A stretch of DNA of 64,000 nucleotides. It comes from JAVBRU01 sp031547595. GTDB taxonomy: Bacteria > Bacillota > Clostridia > Christensenellales > Aristaeellaceae. How positions within the stretch are numbered: position 1 is the first letter of the stretch; the number at the start of each line of letters is the position of its first letter. The DNA is taken from NCBI GenBank assembly GCA_031547595.1, contig JAVBRU010000038.1, positions 6,814 to 70,813 of the forward strand. Reading direction: 5' to 3'. Below, piece after piece: positions 26,602 to 35,834 of this stretch. A model generated the notes under the pieces. The model saw nothing but the letters and a program-made list of their open reading frames with translations, searched no databases and was not told the origin of the DNA. The translations under genes were made by a program, and so were the position numbers.

Positions 26602-27837
26602 TCAAATCCCCTCCTTTCTGGCTTGCATAATTTCTGTCAGCCCCTGCACCCGGGTATCATACTGCGCCTCCGAAAAATTGCGCGGGTCTGCCTGGTCTCC
26701 ATCAAAGGACACCACCGGAATATCGCACATTCCCCCGATTTGGCGGCTCATTTCATACATAAACCCACTCCATAGTTTGCAGGAACGGTTGGTGTGCACC
26801 AGCAGGCCCTCCACGTGGTTATCCCGGCAAAGCTTCACGCGCTTATCCCGGGATACCTTCAAATTGATGGCATTGGGCACCAGGCAATAGGCGCGGATCA
26901 TGTCTTCAAAGGAATGATAGTCAAAGCCAAAAGCATCGGCATAAATGGTGGTCACCATATTGATGCCCCGGTCTCGCAGGCCCTGAGACGTAACACGCAG
27001 CCACGGCCAGCAGGCAATGCCCTCAAACATAATGCGATATTTTTCTTCGCCCCGGAAGGTGCTCTTGCCCTCCGCCGCATTCTGCCGGTATTCTGCCAGC
27101 AGTGTTTCCATGGCTTCGGCCGCTTCGGGCTTCCCCCGGGCTGTGACCATCACCGCCATATGGTTGAGCAGGTCAAACCCATTAAAAGGCGAAGGCACAT
27201 GGCATGCCTCGGCAGTGGCCGCCAGCCAGGCGCGGCTGGTACGGCAGCTTGCAGCCATCACTTCCCGGAACCGCTCCTCCCGCCACACTTTGCCTGTAAT
27301 CTCCGTCAGCTGCTTCACAGCCTCCCGAAACTGCGCGCTGACATAATCCATAGTAGCTACCGAAACCTGATCATCCGGCGTGAAGGGAATATCGATCATA
27401 ATGAGGGGAATCTTTAGCTCTGCCGATAGATTTTCATACCATTTGATCATGCAGTTGCAGATGTTGTTGCAGCATAAAAGAAAATCCGGCTGTGGCATAT
27501 TCTGCTCCGGCGCGTCCTTCACCTTGGCATACGCCAGGGAAATGCGGGCATAGGCGCACAGATCATTGGAATAGCCATCGCCCTCTGCGATTTCGCAAAG
27601 CCGCGCCCCGCCTCCTCGCGCCGCAATGGCCGCCGCCTGGTTTTCGGGGTAGCACACCGTCAGCCCCAGCGTTTCAGGGATTTCCACCGGGAAATTACTG
27701 CTGCACCAGCCCACCATTTCGCCCCGCTCCTTGGCTTCAAGCGCATCTGCATAAGCATTTGCCGCAATCTGGCCCAGCTTGAACTTGGCCGAGTTTGGGT
27801 CCGGGGGCATGCGCTGCTTTTTCACCTCTTCGGACAC
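26602..27837 (-). CDS. 2-hydroxyacyl-CoA dehydratase, alpha subunit (FldB-like)
   Basis: Partner subunit (411 residues) forming the dehydratase heterodimer. It shows the family N-terminus GEMVGWCSSNFPVEIPETL, LLCCNNICNCMIKWYENLS and the C-terminal HTNRSCKLWSGFMYEM, which together supply Cys ligands and the active-site Ser/Trp environment. It starts with GTG at 27837 (GGGAGG nine bases upstream) inside the end of the activase gene. The pair is closest in pattern to FldBC and HgdAB; phenyllactate, aryl-lactate or another 2-hydroxyacid are possible substrates. Confidence 0.87.
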   Translation of the reverse strand: MSEEVKKQRMPPDPNSAKFKLGQIAANAYADALEAKERGEMVGWCSSNFPVEIPETLGLTVCYPENQAAAIAARGGGARLCEIAEGDGYSNDLCAYARISLAYAKVKDAPEQNMPQPDFLLCCNNICNCMIKWYENLSAELKIPLIMIDIPFTPDDQVSVATMDYVSAQFREAVKQLTEITGKVWREERFREVMAASCRTSRAWLAATAEACHVPSPFNGFDLLNHMAVMVTARGKPEAAEAMETLLAEYRQNAAEGKSTFRGEEKYRIMFEGIACWPWLRVTSQGLRDRGINMVTTIYADAFGFDYHSFEDMIRAYCLVPNAINLKVSRDKRVKLCRDNHVEGLLVHTNRSCKLWSGFMYEMSRQIGGMCDIPVVSFDGDQADPRNFSEAQYDTRVQGLTEIMQARKEGI

Positions 27838-28628
27838 AGTGTGTTTCCTCCCTTATCCATGGTTTTTTGATAGGCCAGCCGGGCAGCGCCCATCGCGCCA
27901 AACAGCTGGGCTTGATTGGAATATAAGATATCCATGTGCAGTTCTTCGGCCAGGGCTTTTCGCACCGCCTCATTGGCAGCCACGCCGCCGCTGATGCAAA
28001 GGGGCGCACACACCGCCTGACGCTTGGCCAATGCCGCCGTGCGCACCGCCACAGAGCGGCAGATGCCTGCGACCACATCATCCCGCTTTGCGCCGGCGGA
28101 TAACTGGCTGATGACCTCGCTTTCGGCAAACACGGTGCAAGTGGAGGAGATGGACGCCGGCGCGCAGGAGCGCAGCGCCTCTGTTGTCAACCCCGACACC
28201 GGAATCTGCAAAATGCCCGCCATCACATCCAGGAACCGGCCCGTTCCGGCAGCGCATTTATCGTTCACCAAAAAGCTGCTCATGCGTCCCATCGCATCCA
28301 GGCAGATCACTTTGGCATCCTGCCCGCCAATGTCAATCACGGTGCGCACCTGCGGAAAAACCATCCGCGCGCCCAAGGCATGGCAGGTAAGCTCGCTGGC
28401 TTCATGCTGCGCAGCCTGCCACACATGGCGGCCATAGCCTGTCACGGCGGATGCCGCCAGTTCCTCCGGGTGGATACCGGCCTTATGCAGCACCTGCGAA
28501 ACCGCCTCCTGCGCGCCCGCTGTGCCAATACCGGCAAAAACAAGAGATGTCGCCAGCACGGTTTCGCCCCCCGCCAGCAGGGCGCATTTGGATGTGGTGG
28601 AGCCGATATCGATCCCCAGGGTAAGCAT
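27822..28628 (-). CDS. 2-hydroxyacyl-CoA dehydratase activator ATPase (HgdC/FldI-like)
   Basis: Homodimeric ASKHA-fold ATPase (268 residues) that injects a high-energy electron into the dehydratase. Phosphate-binding loop LGIDIGSTTSK at the N-terminus; Cys in KCAAGTGRF and in ISSTCTVFAESEVISQL, the residues that hold a single [4Fe-4S] cluster between subunits; GGVAANEAVR adenosine motif near the end. Start at MLTLGIDIG follows AAGGGGGG. It heads the fld-like operon under a good promoter (28670-28698). The enzyme class is oxygen-sensitive, implying strict anaerobiosis. Confidence 0.92.
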   Translation of the reverse strand: MLTLGIDIGSTTSKCALLAGGETVLATSLVFAGIGTAGAQEAVSQVLHKAGIHPEELAASAVTGYGRHVWQAAQHEASELTCHALGARMVFPQVRTVIDIGGQDAKVICLDAMGRMSSFLVNDKCAAGTGRFLDVMAGILQIPVSGLTTEALRSCAPASISSTCTVFAESEVISQLSAGAKRDDVVAGICRSVAVRTAALAKRQAVCAPLCISGGVAANEAVRKALAEELHMDILYSNQAQLFGAMGAARLAYQKTMDKGGNTLCPKR

Positions 28629-28669
28629 CCGCATCCCCCCTTCAACTGTGATGTATGGGTTCCTCATTA

Positions 28670-28698
28670 ATCATATTTTCTCAAAATGCAGGTGTCAA
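28670..28698 (-). promoter_or_regulatory. promoter of dehydratase operon
   Basis: TTGACA-17-TATGAT on the minus strand, about 42 bp before the activase start. It has no TCTAA box on its own strand; the box at 28736-28749 points to the divergent GH2 gene. Confidence 0.75.
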
Positions 28699-28735
28699 GG
28701 CACAGCAAAGGATGTCGAATCAAATGACATAAGGA

Positions 28736-28799
28736 TCCAATAAATTGTCGGATGATTCATGGCTGTTGCCATTGTATCTGCCCAGGCAATGGTTATAAT
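28736..28799 (+). promoter_or_regulatory. promoter with conserved box for GH2 gene
   Basis: Box TCCAATAAATTGTC (28736-28749) continued by GGATGA; GTCGG begins 47 bp before TATAAT (28794-28799). A TTGTAT lies 16 bp upstream of the -10. Orientation and spacing agree with the four boxed minus-strand promoters. Confidence 0.7.
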
Positions 28800-28833
28800 G
28801 GAACTGCAAACTTGCTTTGAAGGATGTGTAGAA

Positions 28834-31164
28834 ATGTTACAAATGGATTGGAACGGCAATTGGCGGTTTTGGAATGCGGGGCATCCGGCAGATGCATGCC
28901 CGGTGCAGCTTCCGCATGATGCCATGCGCATGGAGGCCCGGGACGCCTCTTTGCCAGAGGGCCATACCACCGCATGGTATCCCGGCGGAAAGTATGTGTA
29001 CGAAAAGCATTTTTCCGGCGACGGCCTTGTGGATAAAAACGTGCTGATGGAAATCGAGGGGGCATACCGTCATGCCGAAATAACCTTAAACGACCTCCCC
29101 GTCGGCATCTGGAAATATGGCTATACGGGCTTTTTTGTGCCGCTGACGCACAAAATCAGGACGGGCGAAAACGTGCTGCGCGTGGTGGTTGACAACAGCC
29201 AAACACCCAACAGCCGGTGGTATTCCGGCAGCGGCCTGTACCGGCCGGTATCCTTGTGGGTGGCGCAGGATGCGTATTTTGTCCCCGATGGACTGCGGGT
29301 CACCACCTTATCCACCCATCCGGCAAGGGTGCAAGTGGATGTGCAGGCCGTTTGCCGATTGGAGGACAGCATCAAAATAGCGATTTTACATCAGGGCAAA
29401 AACGTAGCGCAGGCCGAGGGCAACCTTGCCGTTTTAGAAATTCCAGAAGCCCGCCTCTGGTGCGCAGAGCAGCCTGCTTTGTACGAAATTTGCCTGTCTT
29501 TGCACAGGAACGGCCAGCTTTTGGACGAGCACCGGGAATCCTTTGGCATTCGCCAGCTTGCCTGGGATGCTAAGAGCGGCTTTCAGGTCAACGGAAAAAC
29601 CGTCAAGTTCAGGGGCGGCTGTATGCATCATGACAACGGCTTGCTGGGCGCTGCGGCTTATACCGATGCGGAATGGCGGAAGGCCCGCATTATCAAAAAG
29701 CAGGGCTTTAACGCCGTGCGCTGCGCCCACAACCCGCCCTCCAAGGCATTCCTCAGCGCCTGCGATGGCCTCGGGCTGTACGTGATGGAAGAAGCCTTTG
29801 ACCAGTGGCAGGTGCCGCAGACGGCATACGATTATGCTGCCAATTTTGACGCCTGGTGGGAGCAGGACATCACCGCCATGGTGCGCCGGGATTATAACCA
29901 CCCCAGCATTGTGATGTACTCTGTTGGCAATGAAATTTCGGACCTCAGCCTGCCCAAGGGGGCAGCTATCTGCAAAGCATTATCCGAAAAAATACACGGC
30001 CTGGATAGCTCCCGCCCCGTCACGCTGGCGGTGAACAGCCTGCTGACCGGCATGGCGTACGAGCAGGCGCGGCACAGCGATGATGTGATGGGCAGCATGG
30101 AAATCAACAACTTTGTCACCCTGATGAGCAAAGTGAAAAGCAGCATGACGGCGGGGCACCTGGCAGCCATACTGGGCAAAGCCATAGAGCATGTGGATAT
30201 CCTGGGCCTGAATTACAGCGAAGCGCTGTTTGAGGGCATGCATGCGCTGTTTCCCGATGTGGTGATTGTGTCCAGCGAAACCTACCCCAGCCGCCTGGCA
30301 GAAAACTGGCCTTTGGTGCTTTCCCTGCCCTATGTGGTGGGCGATTTTCAATGGACAGCCTGGGACTATCTGGGCGAGACTGGGCTGGGCCTGCCTGAGT
30401 ATGGCACAGCGCACGCCCCCTTTACCAAGCCCTACCCCTGCCTGGCCGCGGCCTGTGGCTCTATGGATATAACAGGGCAGCCCACGCCGCAGATGGCGTA
30501 TACCCAAATTGCATGGGGCCTGCGCAGCGACCCCTACATCGCCGTGCGGCCAGTCAATCATACGGACGAAGCTTATTCCTTAGGCCTGTGGCGGTTGACC
30601 GACGCGTCCCCTCGCTGGGCATGGCCGGGGCTAGAAGGCTGCCCTGCGGAAATCCTGATCTTCAGCAATGCTTCCGTGGTGGCGCTTTGGCAAGAGAATA
30701 AATTGATCAGCAAGGAAAAGCCCGTCGCCTGCGCCTGTACCTTCCGTACGACATATCACCCTGGCATGCTGACAGCCGTCGCCTATAATGCTGCAGGGCA
30801 GGAAACAGGCCGCGCTGCCCTTTGCACCCCAGGCGACGCAGCGGCCTTGATACTAACCGCAGAGCAGCCCGCCATCCGCCCCGGTCAACTGATCTTTTTG
30901 AACCTTGCGCTGGCCGATCCGATGGGGCGGGAAGCGCCGCAGGCAGAGTACACCATATCCTTGCAAACAGATGGGCCTGTGACGCTGTTGGCAGCAGGCA
31001 ATGCCGACCCGGAGCAGGTTGACCCCTTCTCCCCTCCCCCATGCAAAACCTGGCAAGGCCGGGCACAGATCGTCCTGCGCGGCGAAGCGGCAGGCATCGG
31101 CACATTATCCGTGCATGCCAGCGGATTGCAGCCCGCCTCTATTTGCATTTCCATAACAGAATAA
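28834..31164 (+). CDS. GH2 glycoside hydrolase, beta-galactosidase/beta-glucuronidase-like
   Basis: Cytoplasmic retaining glycosidase (776 residues). Order: GH2 sugar-binding jelly roll (about 1-150, with WYSGSGLYRPV), immunoglobulin-like linker, TIM barrel with RGGCMHHDNGLLG, VRCAHNPPSKAFL, acid/base Glu in SVGNEISD and a probable nucleophile in SSETYPSR, then a C-terminal DUF4982-type beta domain. Start ATG at 28834 has AAGGATG upstream; longer in-frame versions would include the promoter. Absence of a signal peptide suggests action on imported oligosaccharides. It is a monocistronic unit ended by a hairpin at 31180. Confidence 0.88.
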   Translation: MLQMDWNGNWRFWNAGHPADACPVQLPHDAMRMEARDASLPEGHTTAWYPGGKYVYEKHFSGDGLVDKNVLMEIEGAYRHAEITLNDLPVGIWKYGYTGFFVPLTHKIRTGENVLRVVVDNSQTPNSRWYSGSGLYRPVSLWVAQDAYFVPDGLRVTTLSTHPARVQVDVQAVCRLEDSIKIAILHQGKNVAQAEGNLAVLEIPEARLWCAEQPALYEICLSLHRNGQLLDEHRESFGIRQLAWDAKSGFQVNGKTVKFRGGCMHHDNGLLGAAAYTDAEWRKARIIKKQGFNAVRCAHNPPSKAFLSACDGLGLYVMEEAFDQWQVPQTAYDYAANFDAWWEQDITAMVRRDYNHPSIVMYSVGNEISDLSLPKGAAICKALSEKIHGLDSSRPVTLAVNSLLTGMAYEQARHSDDVMGSMEINNFVTLMSKVKSSMTAGHLAAILGKAIEHVDILGLNYSEALFEGMHALFPDVVIVSSETYPSRLAENWPLVLSLPYVVGDFQWTAWDYLGETGLGLPEYGTAHAPFTKPYPCLAAACGSMDITGQPTPQMAYTQIAWGLRSDPYIAVRPVNHTDEAYSLGLWRLTDASPRWAWPGLEGCPAEILIFSNASVVALWQENKLISKEKPVACACTFRTTYHPGMLTAVAYNAAGQETGRAALCTPGDAAALILTAEQPAIRPGQLIFLNLALADPMGREAPQAEYTISLQTDGPVTLLAAGNADPEQVDPFSPPPCKTWQGRAQIVLRGEAAGIGTLSVHASGLQPASICISITE

Positions 31165-31179
31165 GCACATACGCAAAAA

Positions 31180-31206
31180 GACGGACAGGATTTTTGATCC
31201 CGTCCG
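31180..31206. terminator. bidirectional terminator between GH2 and esterase genes
   Basis: GACGGACAGGAT and GATCCCGTCCGCC form a stem with one internal mismatch; a plus-strand CTTTTTGC and a minus-strand CTTTTTGCG follow the respective 3' sides. Confidence 0.8.
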
Positions 31207-31233
31207 CCCTTTTTGCTTTATCAGTACAGCGCT

Positions 31234-32433
31234 TTATTTCGCCGCATCCACCACCAGCGCACCGTCCACGCGGGAGAAGGTCTTCAGGAAATCCCAAGCG
31301 TTCTGGGCATAGGAGGGCGTCACCCAATGGGGATGGTTGTCAATGCCCACCAAAGTCATCATGTTGATGCCATCCGCATCGAAGTATTCGCACAAGGTGT
31401 GGCGGGTGCCATCGATGTATTGCGTGTACACCTTATCGGCAGTGATACCCAGCATGTTATCTTCAGTGCGCAGTGCATCGTTCGTAACACCCAGCATATC
31501 CAGCCATGCATTGATGCCCACCAGCGCCGCATCGGTATAGGGCAGCTGATGCATGTCGCAAGCGCCGGTTTGGATGTACAGGGGCATGGTGTTGGCGGCG
31601 GCAATCTGCTCCGCCGTCACGCGCAGCGGGCTGACCACCGCGTCCTCGGAGTACTGGTCAATGGAGAAGAAGAAGCCGGAGCCGCTGTGGCCCGCCACGC
31701 CCGCAATGATATCGGAGCACACAATGCCAGCATACATGCTGCTCATATTGCCCTTGGACATGCCGGTCACATATACCTTTGTACGGTCGATGGGGTAGCC
31801 CTCCGCCTCCATGCGGTCCAGATAAGCGGTGATGTTGCCCGTCACCAGATCCGCCTGCATGTTGTTGTTATCGGGGACAACCACCATAAACTCATTATCA
31901 TAGCAGATGTTCACAAAGCCGTGGTTGATGGCCTCAAACAGTGTGCCGCCATTGCCATGGAAGCAGAATACCACAGGATATTCATCCGCGTTGCCCTCTT
32001 CTAGCATATAATCGGGGGTAAACGTCAGCCAGGAAGTGGCCACTTCCTCTGTATCATAGGCCTTTTCAATCAGGCCACGGCCCTGCCAATAATTGACCAT
32101 GTAATCACTGGCGTAGTTGGAATCGCCCACCAAGCACAGCTCATAGATGATGGTGCTCAGGATTTTTTCGCCCATGGCGCTGTTGATAAACGTGTCTACA
32201 TCAAAGGTGTCATCGCCATTGCCCTTCACGATCTGGTAAGCCGTGTAGAAGCCATGATATACCGTGGAATCGAACCAAAGGTTTTTGTTTGCATAGTCGC
32301 GGACAAAGCCGGTGTAGCTGTCCGCCTCGGCAGAGGGCGGGGCCGGGGGCATTTGGGGCGCAGCTTCGGCCAGCGCAGCCACCGACGACAGCAGCATCAG
32401 GATCGCCAAAGCAAGTGCAAGCATTTTTTTCAT
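31234..32433 (-). CDS. secreted alpha/beta-hydrolase esterase (tandem paralogue 2)
   Basis: Exported hydrolase (399 residues). Signal peptide MKKMLALALAILMLLSSVAALA is followed by APQMPPAPPSAEADSYTG, a proline-rich start shared with the next gene. A conserved N-terminal domain (YHGFYTAYQIVKGNGDDTF) precedes the hydrolase core with FCFHGNGG (oxyanion region) and TGMSKGNMSS (GxSxG nucleophile elbow), and a late HWVTPSYAQNAW bearing a likely catalytic His. The two paralogues lie head to tail with a 52-bp gap and probably share the boxed promoter upstream of the first. Resembles PHB-depolymerase-like or feruloyl esterases; substrate unknown. Confidence 0.8.
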   Translation of the reverse strand: MKKMLALALAILMLLSSVAALAEAAPQMPPAPPSAEADSYTGFVRDYANKNLWFDSTVYHGFYTAYQIVKGNGDDTFDVDTFINSAMGEKILSTIIYELCLVGDSNYASDYMVNYWQGRGLIEKAYDTEEVATSWLTFTPDYMLEEGNADEYPVVFCFHGNGGTLFEAINHGFVNICYDNEFMVVVPDNNNMQADLVTGNITAYLDRMEAEGYPIDRTKVYVTGMSKGNMSSMYAGIVCSDIIAGVAGHSGSGFFFSIDQYSEDAVVSPLRVTAEQIAAANTMPLYIQTGACDMHQLPYTDAALVGINAWLDMLGVTNDALRTEDNMLGITADKVYTQYIDGTRHTLCEYFDADGINMMTLVGIDNHPHWVTPSYAQNAWDFLKTFSRVDGALVVDAAK

Positions 32434-32485
32434 TACGGGGTTCCTCCTTTTTATTCTCGTCTATCCAGGGCATCACAAAGTTTGC

Positions 32486-33673
32486 TTATTTGCTGATCAC
32501 CAGCTCGCCATCCACGCGGGAGAACTGCTTGAGGAAGTTCCAGGCATTGATGGAATAAGAGGGGCTGGTCCAGTGGGGCATGCCGTCCACAGCCACCACA
32601 CGGCCCATCACAGTGCCATTTGCATGGATGTAATCAGCAAAAGTATAGATCGTGCCATCCATACGGCGCGTGTATACCTTGTCCGCGGTGATGCCAAGCA
32701 CGTTGTCATCGTTCTTGGCAGGCACAGTGTCGATGCCATTGGCGGCCACCCATTTTACCAGGCCGGTCACGTTATCCAGGGACAAGGGCAACTGCTTCAT
32801 ATCGCAGGTGCCAATCTGGATAAAGAAGGGGGCAAAATTGGCGTTGGCAAGGTCCGCTTCCGTGGCGTTCCAGCTGCCCATGCTGCTTTCATCGCCTGCC
32901 GTAGATGCCACATACAGGCCGCGAGCGCTGGAGTTGGCAGCCAACGCCGCCACACGGCGGTTGTCCTTGGCGCCCATATAGAAGGACGCCATGCCGCCCA
33001 TGGACTGGCCAACCACATAAATACGGGTGTAATCAATGGGCAGGCCCGCTGCCTCCAATTCCGCCAGCTGCGCATCCATATCAGCAATCAGGAAATCCGT
33101 GCTGACGCGGCTTGGGCATACCACGATGAACTCGTTATCAAAGCAGATTTCCACAAAGCCATGGTTGGTGGCCTCAAACATTGTGCCGCCGCCGCCATGA
33201 TAGTCAAAGATGATGGGGTACTTCTGCTGGTTGCCTTCGGCCAGCATGTATTCCGGGGTATAGGCCACGTAGGCCTTGTCCGCATCATCCATATAATAGG
33301 GCATTTCGATAACGCCGCGGCCCTTCCAATAGTTGACCATGTAATCACATGCCACGTTGCTATCGCCAATGAGCACCAGCTCATACACGATGCGCTCCAG
33401 AGTTTTTTCGCCCAAAGCGCTATTGATGAATGCATCCACATCAAAGGTGTCATCGCCATTGCCCTTCACAATCTGGTATGCCGTGTAGAAGCCATGATAC
33501 ACAGTGGAATCAAACCACATAGACTTGTTGGCATAGTCCCGGACGGAGCCAGTGTAGGTGTCCGCCTCAGCAGAGGGCGGGGCCGGGGGCATCTGAGGCG
33601 CACTTTCGGCCAGCGCGGCAGCGGAGGCCAGCAACAGCAGGGCTGCCAGCAGCAAAGCAAGAGTCTTTTTCAT
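32486..33673 (-). CDS. secreted alpha/beta-hydrolase esterase (tandem paralogue 1)
   Basis: Exported hydrolase (395 residues), clear duplicate of the downstream gene: signal peptide MKKTLALLLAALLLLASAAALA, identical APQMPPAPPSAEAD start, shared YHGFYTAYQIVKGNGDDTFD. The core carries DYHGGGG, nucleophile elbow GQSMGGM and HWTSPSYSINAW with the likely His. The nucleophile motifs of the pair differ (GQSMGG versus GMSKGN), hinting at different ester preferences. Start at MKKTLA follows GGAGG; the promoter upstream carries the conserved box. Confidence 0.8.
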   Translation of the reverse strand: MKKTLALLLAALLLLASAAALAESAPQMPPAPPSAEADTYTGSVRDYANKSMWFDSTVYHGFYTAYQIVKGNGDDTFDVDAFINSALGEKTLERIVYELVLIGDSNVACDYMVNYWKGRGVIEMPYYMDDADKAYVAYTPEYMLAEGNQQKYPIIFDYHGGGGTMFEATNHGFVEICFDNEFIVVCPSRVSTDFLIADMDAQLAELEAAGLPIDYTRIYVVGQSMGGMASFYMGAKDNRRVAALAANSSARGLYVASTAGDESSMGSWNATEADLANANFAPFFIQIGTCDMKQLPLSLDNVTGLVKWVAANGIDTVPAKNDDNVLGITADKVYTRRMDGTIYTFADYIHANGTVMGRVVAVDGMPHWTSPSYSINAWNFLKQFSRVDGELVISK

Positions 33674-33729
33674 GAGGTATTCCTCCTTTATTAATTGCGC
33701 CTGTGACAACAGGCTAATGAAGTATCTTC

Positions 33730-33794
33730 AGGATACACATAAAAAGAATGAAAAGGAATGATGGATCTTTGGCTTCATCCGACGTATTTTTGGT
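33730..33794 (-). promoter_or_regulatory. promoter with degenerate conserved box for esterase pair
   Basis: Box ACCAAAAATACGTC (33794-33781) followed by GGATGA. GTCGG starts exactly 48 bp before TATCCT (33735-33730), which is where the -10 falls at other boxed promoters. Both box and -10 are weaker matches than elsewhere. Confidence 0.55.
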
Positions 33795-33847
33795 ATTAAA
33801 AAAAAGGAAGGACTTTGTCCCACCCTTTTCGTGTTTTCTACGAAGAC

Positions 33848-34966
33848 TCAAAATAATGCATTGGTTTCTGCTGTTTTTCCCCTTTCATCCCGGAACTGCA
33901 GCGGGGATACTTTATAATAATTCCGAAACGTGCGCGAAAAATGATCCGCAGAATGGTAGCCGATCATTTCGGCAATTTCGGCGATTTTCATGGGCGTGTT
34001 CAGCAGATAACTGGCTGCGTCTGTCATGCGCAGATGGGTAATCAGCTCCGTATAGGTGTAGCCGGTATCTTTCTTGATCAGCACACTCAAATGAGATTCG
34101 TTGTAGTGGAACACCTTGGCCAGGTCGCTTAATGTCAGATGCTGATAATTATGCTGGATGTATTGTAAAACCAATGGCATCTCCATATGAAGATTGCTAT
34201 CATAAAACCGGATTGAGGATGAATAACGGCGCAGCATCGTGGAAAACAGCACAGTGACCAGGCCTGCGGCGCAGGCGTTGGAGCAGGCATCGTCAATCAT
34301 GATATTCAGCGCAATCGAAATCATATGATACTTCACAGGGTTTGCATTGTCCGTATGAAACGTCAGATAGTTGGCGCTGCGTTCGCCATACAGCATGGTG
34401 CGGAAAAAGCAAGCCAGCAGATCATTCCTGGATAGCAGCGAAAAGAATGTCTGATCGAAGGTGGAGCGCCGCATCAACAGCAGCAGCACTACGCTGTTAG
34501 GGTCTGGAATCTCCAGCCGGTGGCGGGAGTTGGGGGCCAGCACGCAAACCTCCCCCTCCTGCAAGGTCAGCTCTTCTCCCTCAAAAATCAATTGTGCGCT
34601 TCCCTTGAACACATAGTCCACTTCAAAGTAATCATGGGCATGCATGCCGGAACCGATGTTGCGAAACTGCTGTACCACGTACACCCCATAATGATCGGGA
34701 AAAACCATGCCTTCTTCCACCAACGGCCGCTCCTTTGTGGCATACAGCGCCGGAAGCTGGCGGTTGGCCATCAATTCCAGAAAATATTCTTCCGTGGGCT
34801 TCTTTTCCAAAACTGTGTGGCGCAGGGGTTGATAATGATCGGTGGTCAGGCCTGCGTCCACCGCCATCCGGCACGCCTCCGGGTAATCAATCCTGCGGCC
34901 TGTTTTTCCATAATGATCTTCTATAATCTTCTGTAGATCTGAAAAATGGGCATACTGTTGCAGCAT
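33848..34966 (-). CDS. AraC-family transcriptional regulator with cupin sensor domain
   Basis: Third member (372 residues) of the local AraC group. N-terminal DLQKIIEDHYGKTGRRIDYPEACRM-type region, cupin-like domain (DYVFKGSAQLIFEGEELTLQ), C-terminal AraC domain with LTLSDLAKVFHYNESHLSVLIKKDTG and IAEIAEMIGYHSADHFSRTF. It stands alone between the esterase pair and the nucleotidyltransferase, with its own promoter. Candidate activator for the conserved boxes along with the two other AraC proteins. Confidence 0.93.
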   Translation of the reverse strand: MLQQYAHFSDLQKIIEDHYGKTGRRIDYPEACRMAVDAGLTTDHYQPLRHTVLEKKPTEEYFLELMANRQLPALYATKERPLVEEGMVFPDHYGVYVVQQFRNIGSGMHAHDYFEVDYVFKGSAQLIFEGEELTLQEGEVCVLAPNSRHRLEIPDPNSVVLLLLMRRSTFDQTFFSLLSRNDLLACFFRTMLYGERSANYLTFHTDNANPVKYHMISIALNIMIDDACSNACAAGLVTVLFSTMLRRYSSSIRFYDSNLHMEMPLVLQYIQHNYQHLTLSDLAKVFHYNESHLSVLIKKDTGYTYTELITHLRMTDAASYLLNTPMKIAEIAEMIGYHSADHFSRTFRNYYKVSPLQFRDERGKTAETNALF

Positions 34967-34990
34967 ATTCCTTCCCCCTTGGCCGTTCCT

Positions 34991-35019
34991 ATTGTAAGTA
35001 TATCACATCCATCAAGCAA
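34991..35019 (-). promoter_or_regulatory. promoter of AraC-type regulator
   Basis: TTGCTT-17-TACAAT on the minus strand, 25 bp before the start codon region of the gene at 34966. Confidence 0.65.
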
Positions 35020-35074
35020 TAAAAAGCATCGCCTGTTCTCATACCAAGCGATGCAAAAAGAGGCAACCGGGGAT

Positions 35075-35821
35075 TCAATCATTTGCGTAACGGGCACAAA
35101 CTGTATTGTACGTATCCAATGTTCCAATGTCCACACATTCACCATCAAACACAAACGCCCGTACATCCCTTTGCTGATACAGCCAGGATGGGAAATGGCC
35201 CGGCGCGTCAGGGCTGTGGCCCGCCGCCAGATAATCCTTCAGCAGGGGGAGCGTATCTTTGCGATAAATATAGGCGGCATATACGGCTGTCTTGCTCTTG
35301 GGCTGCGCCGGCTTTTCTTCCAGATCCAGCACCCGGCCTTCTTGATCCAGAAGGGCCACCGCATAGCGCGTGCATTCCTCCACCGTTTTCTCCTCATGGG
35401 CCAGCAGCAAATCCCTGCCGTAATGCCGGAAATCCGCATAGAACTCCTGCCAATCGAAGGTACAGAAGGTGTCCGAGGCAGTGATCAGCACATCGTCATT
35501 CAAATGCGCCTGATCAATCACATACTGAATATCGCCCAGTGCGCCCAGTCTGGTATCGTTGGACAGGGTGCCGTCATCCCAGACAATAAACTTCACACGC
35601 GGCCAGTTTTTTGAGGCATCCTTCGTCCATTCATCAAATACTTGCGCAAATTTGTGATTGGTCACCACATGCACTTCATCAATGGCCTCAATAGACACTA
35701 TCTGTTCTGCCAGCCGATCCATGATGGTTTTGCTGCCCACCTTGAGCAGCGCTTTCGGCCAATCCTTGGTCAATGGATACAGCCGGGTGGCATACCCTGC
35801 CGCCAGAATAATGGCTTTCAT
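35075..35821 (-). CDS. sugar-1-phosphate nucleotidyltransferase-like protein
   Basis: Cytosolic NTP-transferase (248 residues). The N-terminus MKAIILAAGYATRLYPLTKDWPKALLKVG is the nucleotide-binding signature of the GlmU/RfbA/CTP:phosphocholine-type family, with the catalytic Lys in PKALL; ITASDTFCTFDW contains the metal-binding Asp. Such enzymes make NDP-sugars or CDP-polyols. Start at MKAII follows AAGAGG. It lies 13 bp downstream of an MGT-type glycosyltransferase gene under a boxed promoter, so it may supply the activated donor for that transferase (inference). Confidence 0.87.
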   Translation of the reverse strand: MKAIILAAGYATRLYPLTKDWPKALLKVGSKTIMDRLAEQIVSIEAIDEVHVVTNHKFAQVFDEWTKDASKNWPRVKFIVWDDGTLSNDTRLGALGDIQYVIDQAHLNDDVLITASDTFCTFDWQEFYADFRHYGRDLLLAHEEKTVEECTRYAVALLDQEGRVLDLEEKPAQPKSKTAVYAAYIYRKDTLPLLKDYLAAGHSPDAPGHFPSWLYQQRDVRAFVFDGECVDIGTLDTYNTVCARYAND

Positions 35822-35834
35822 TGCAATATACCTC

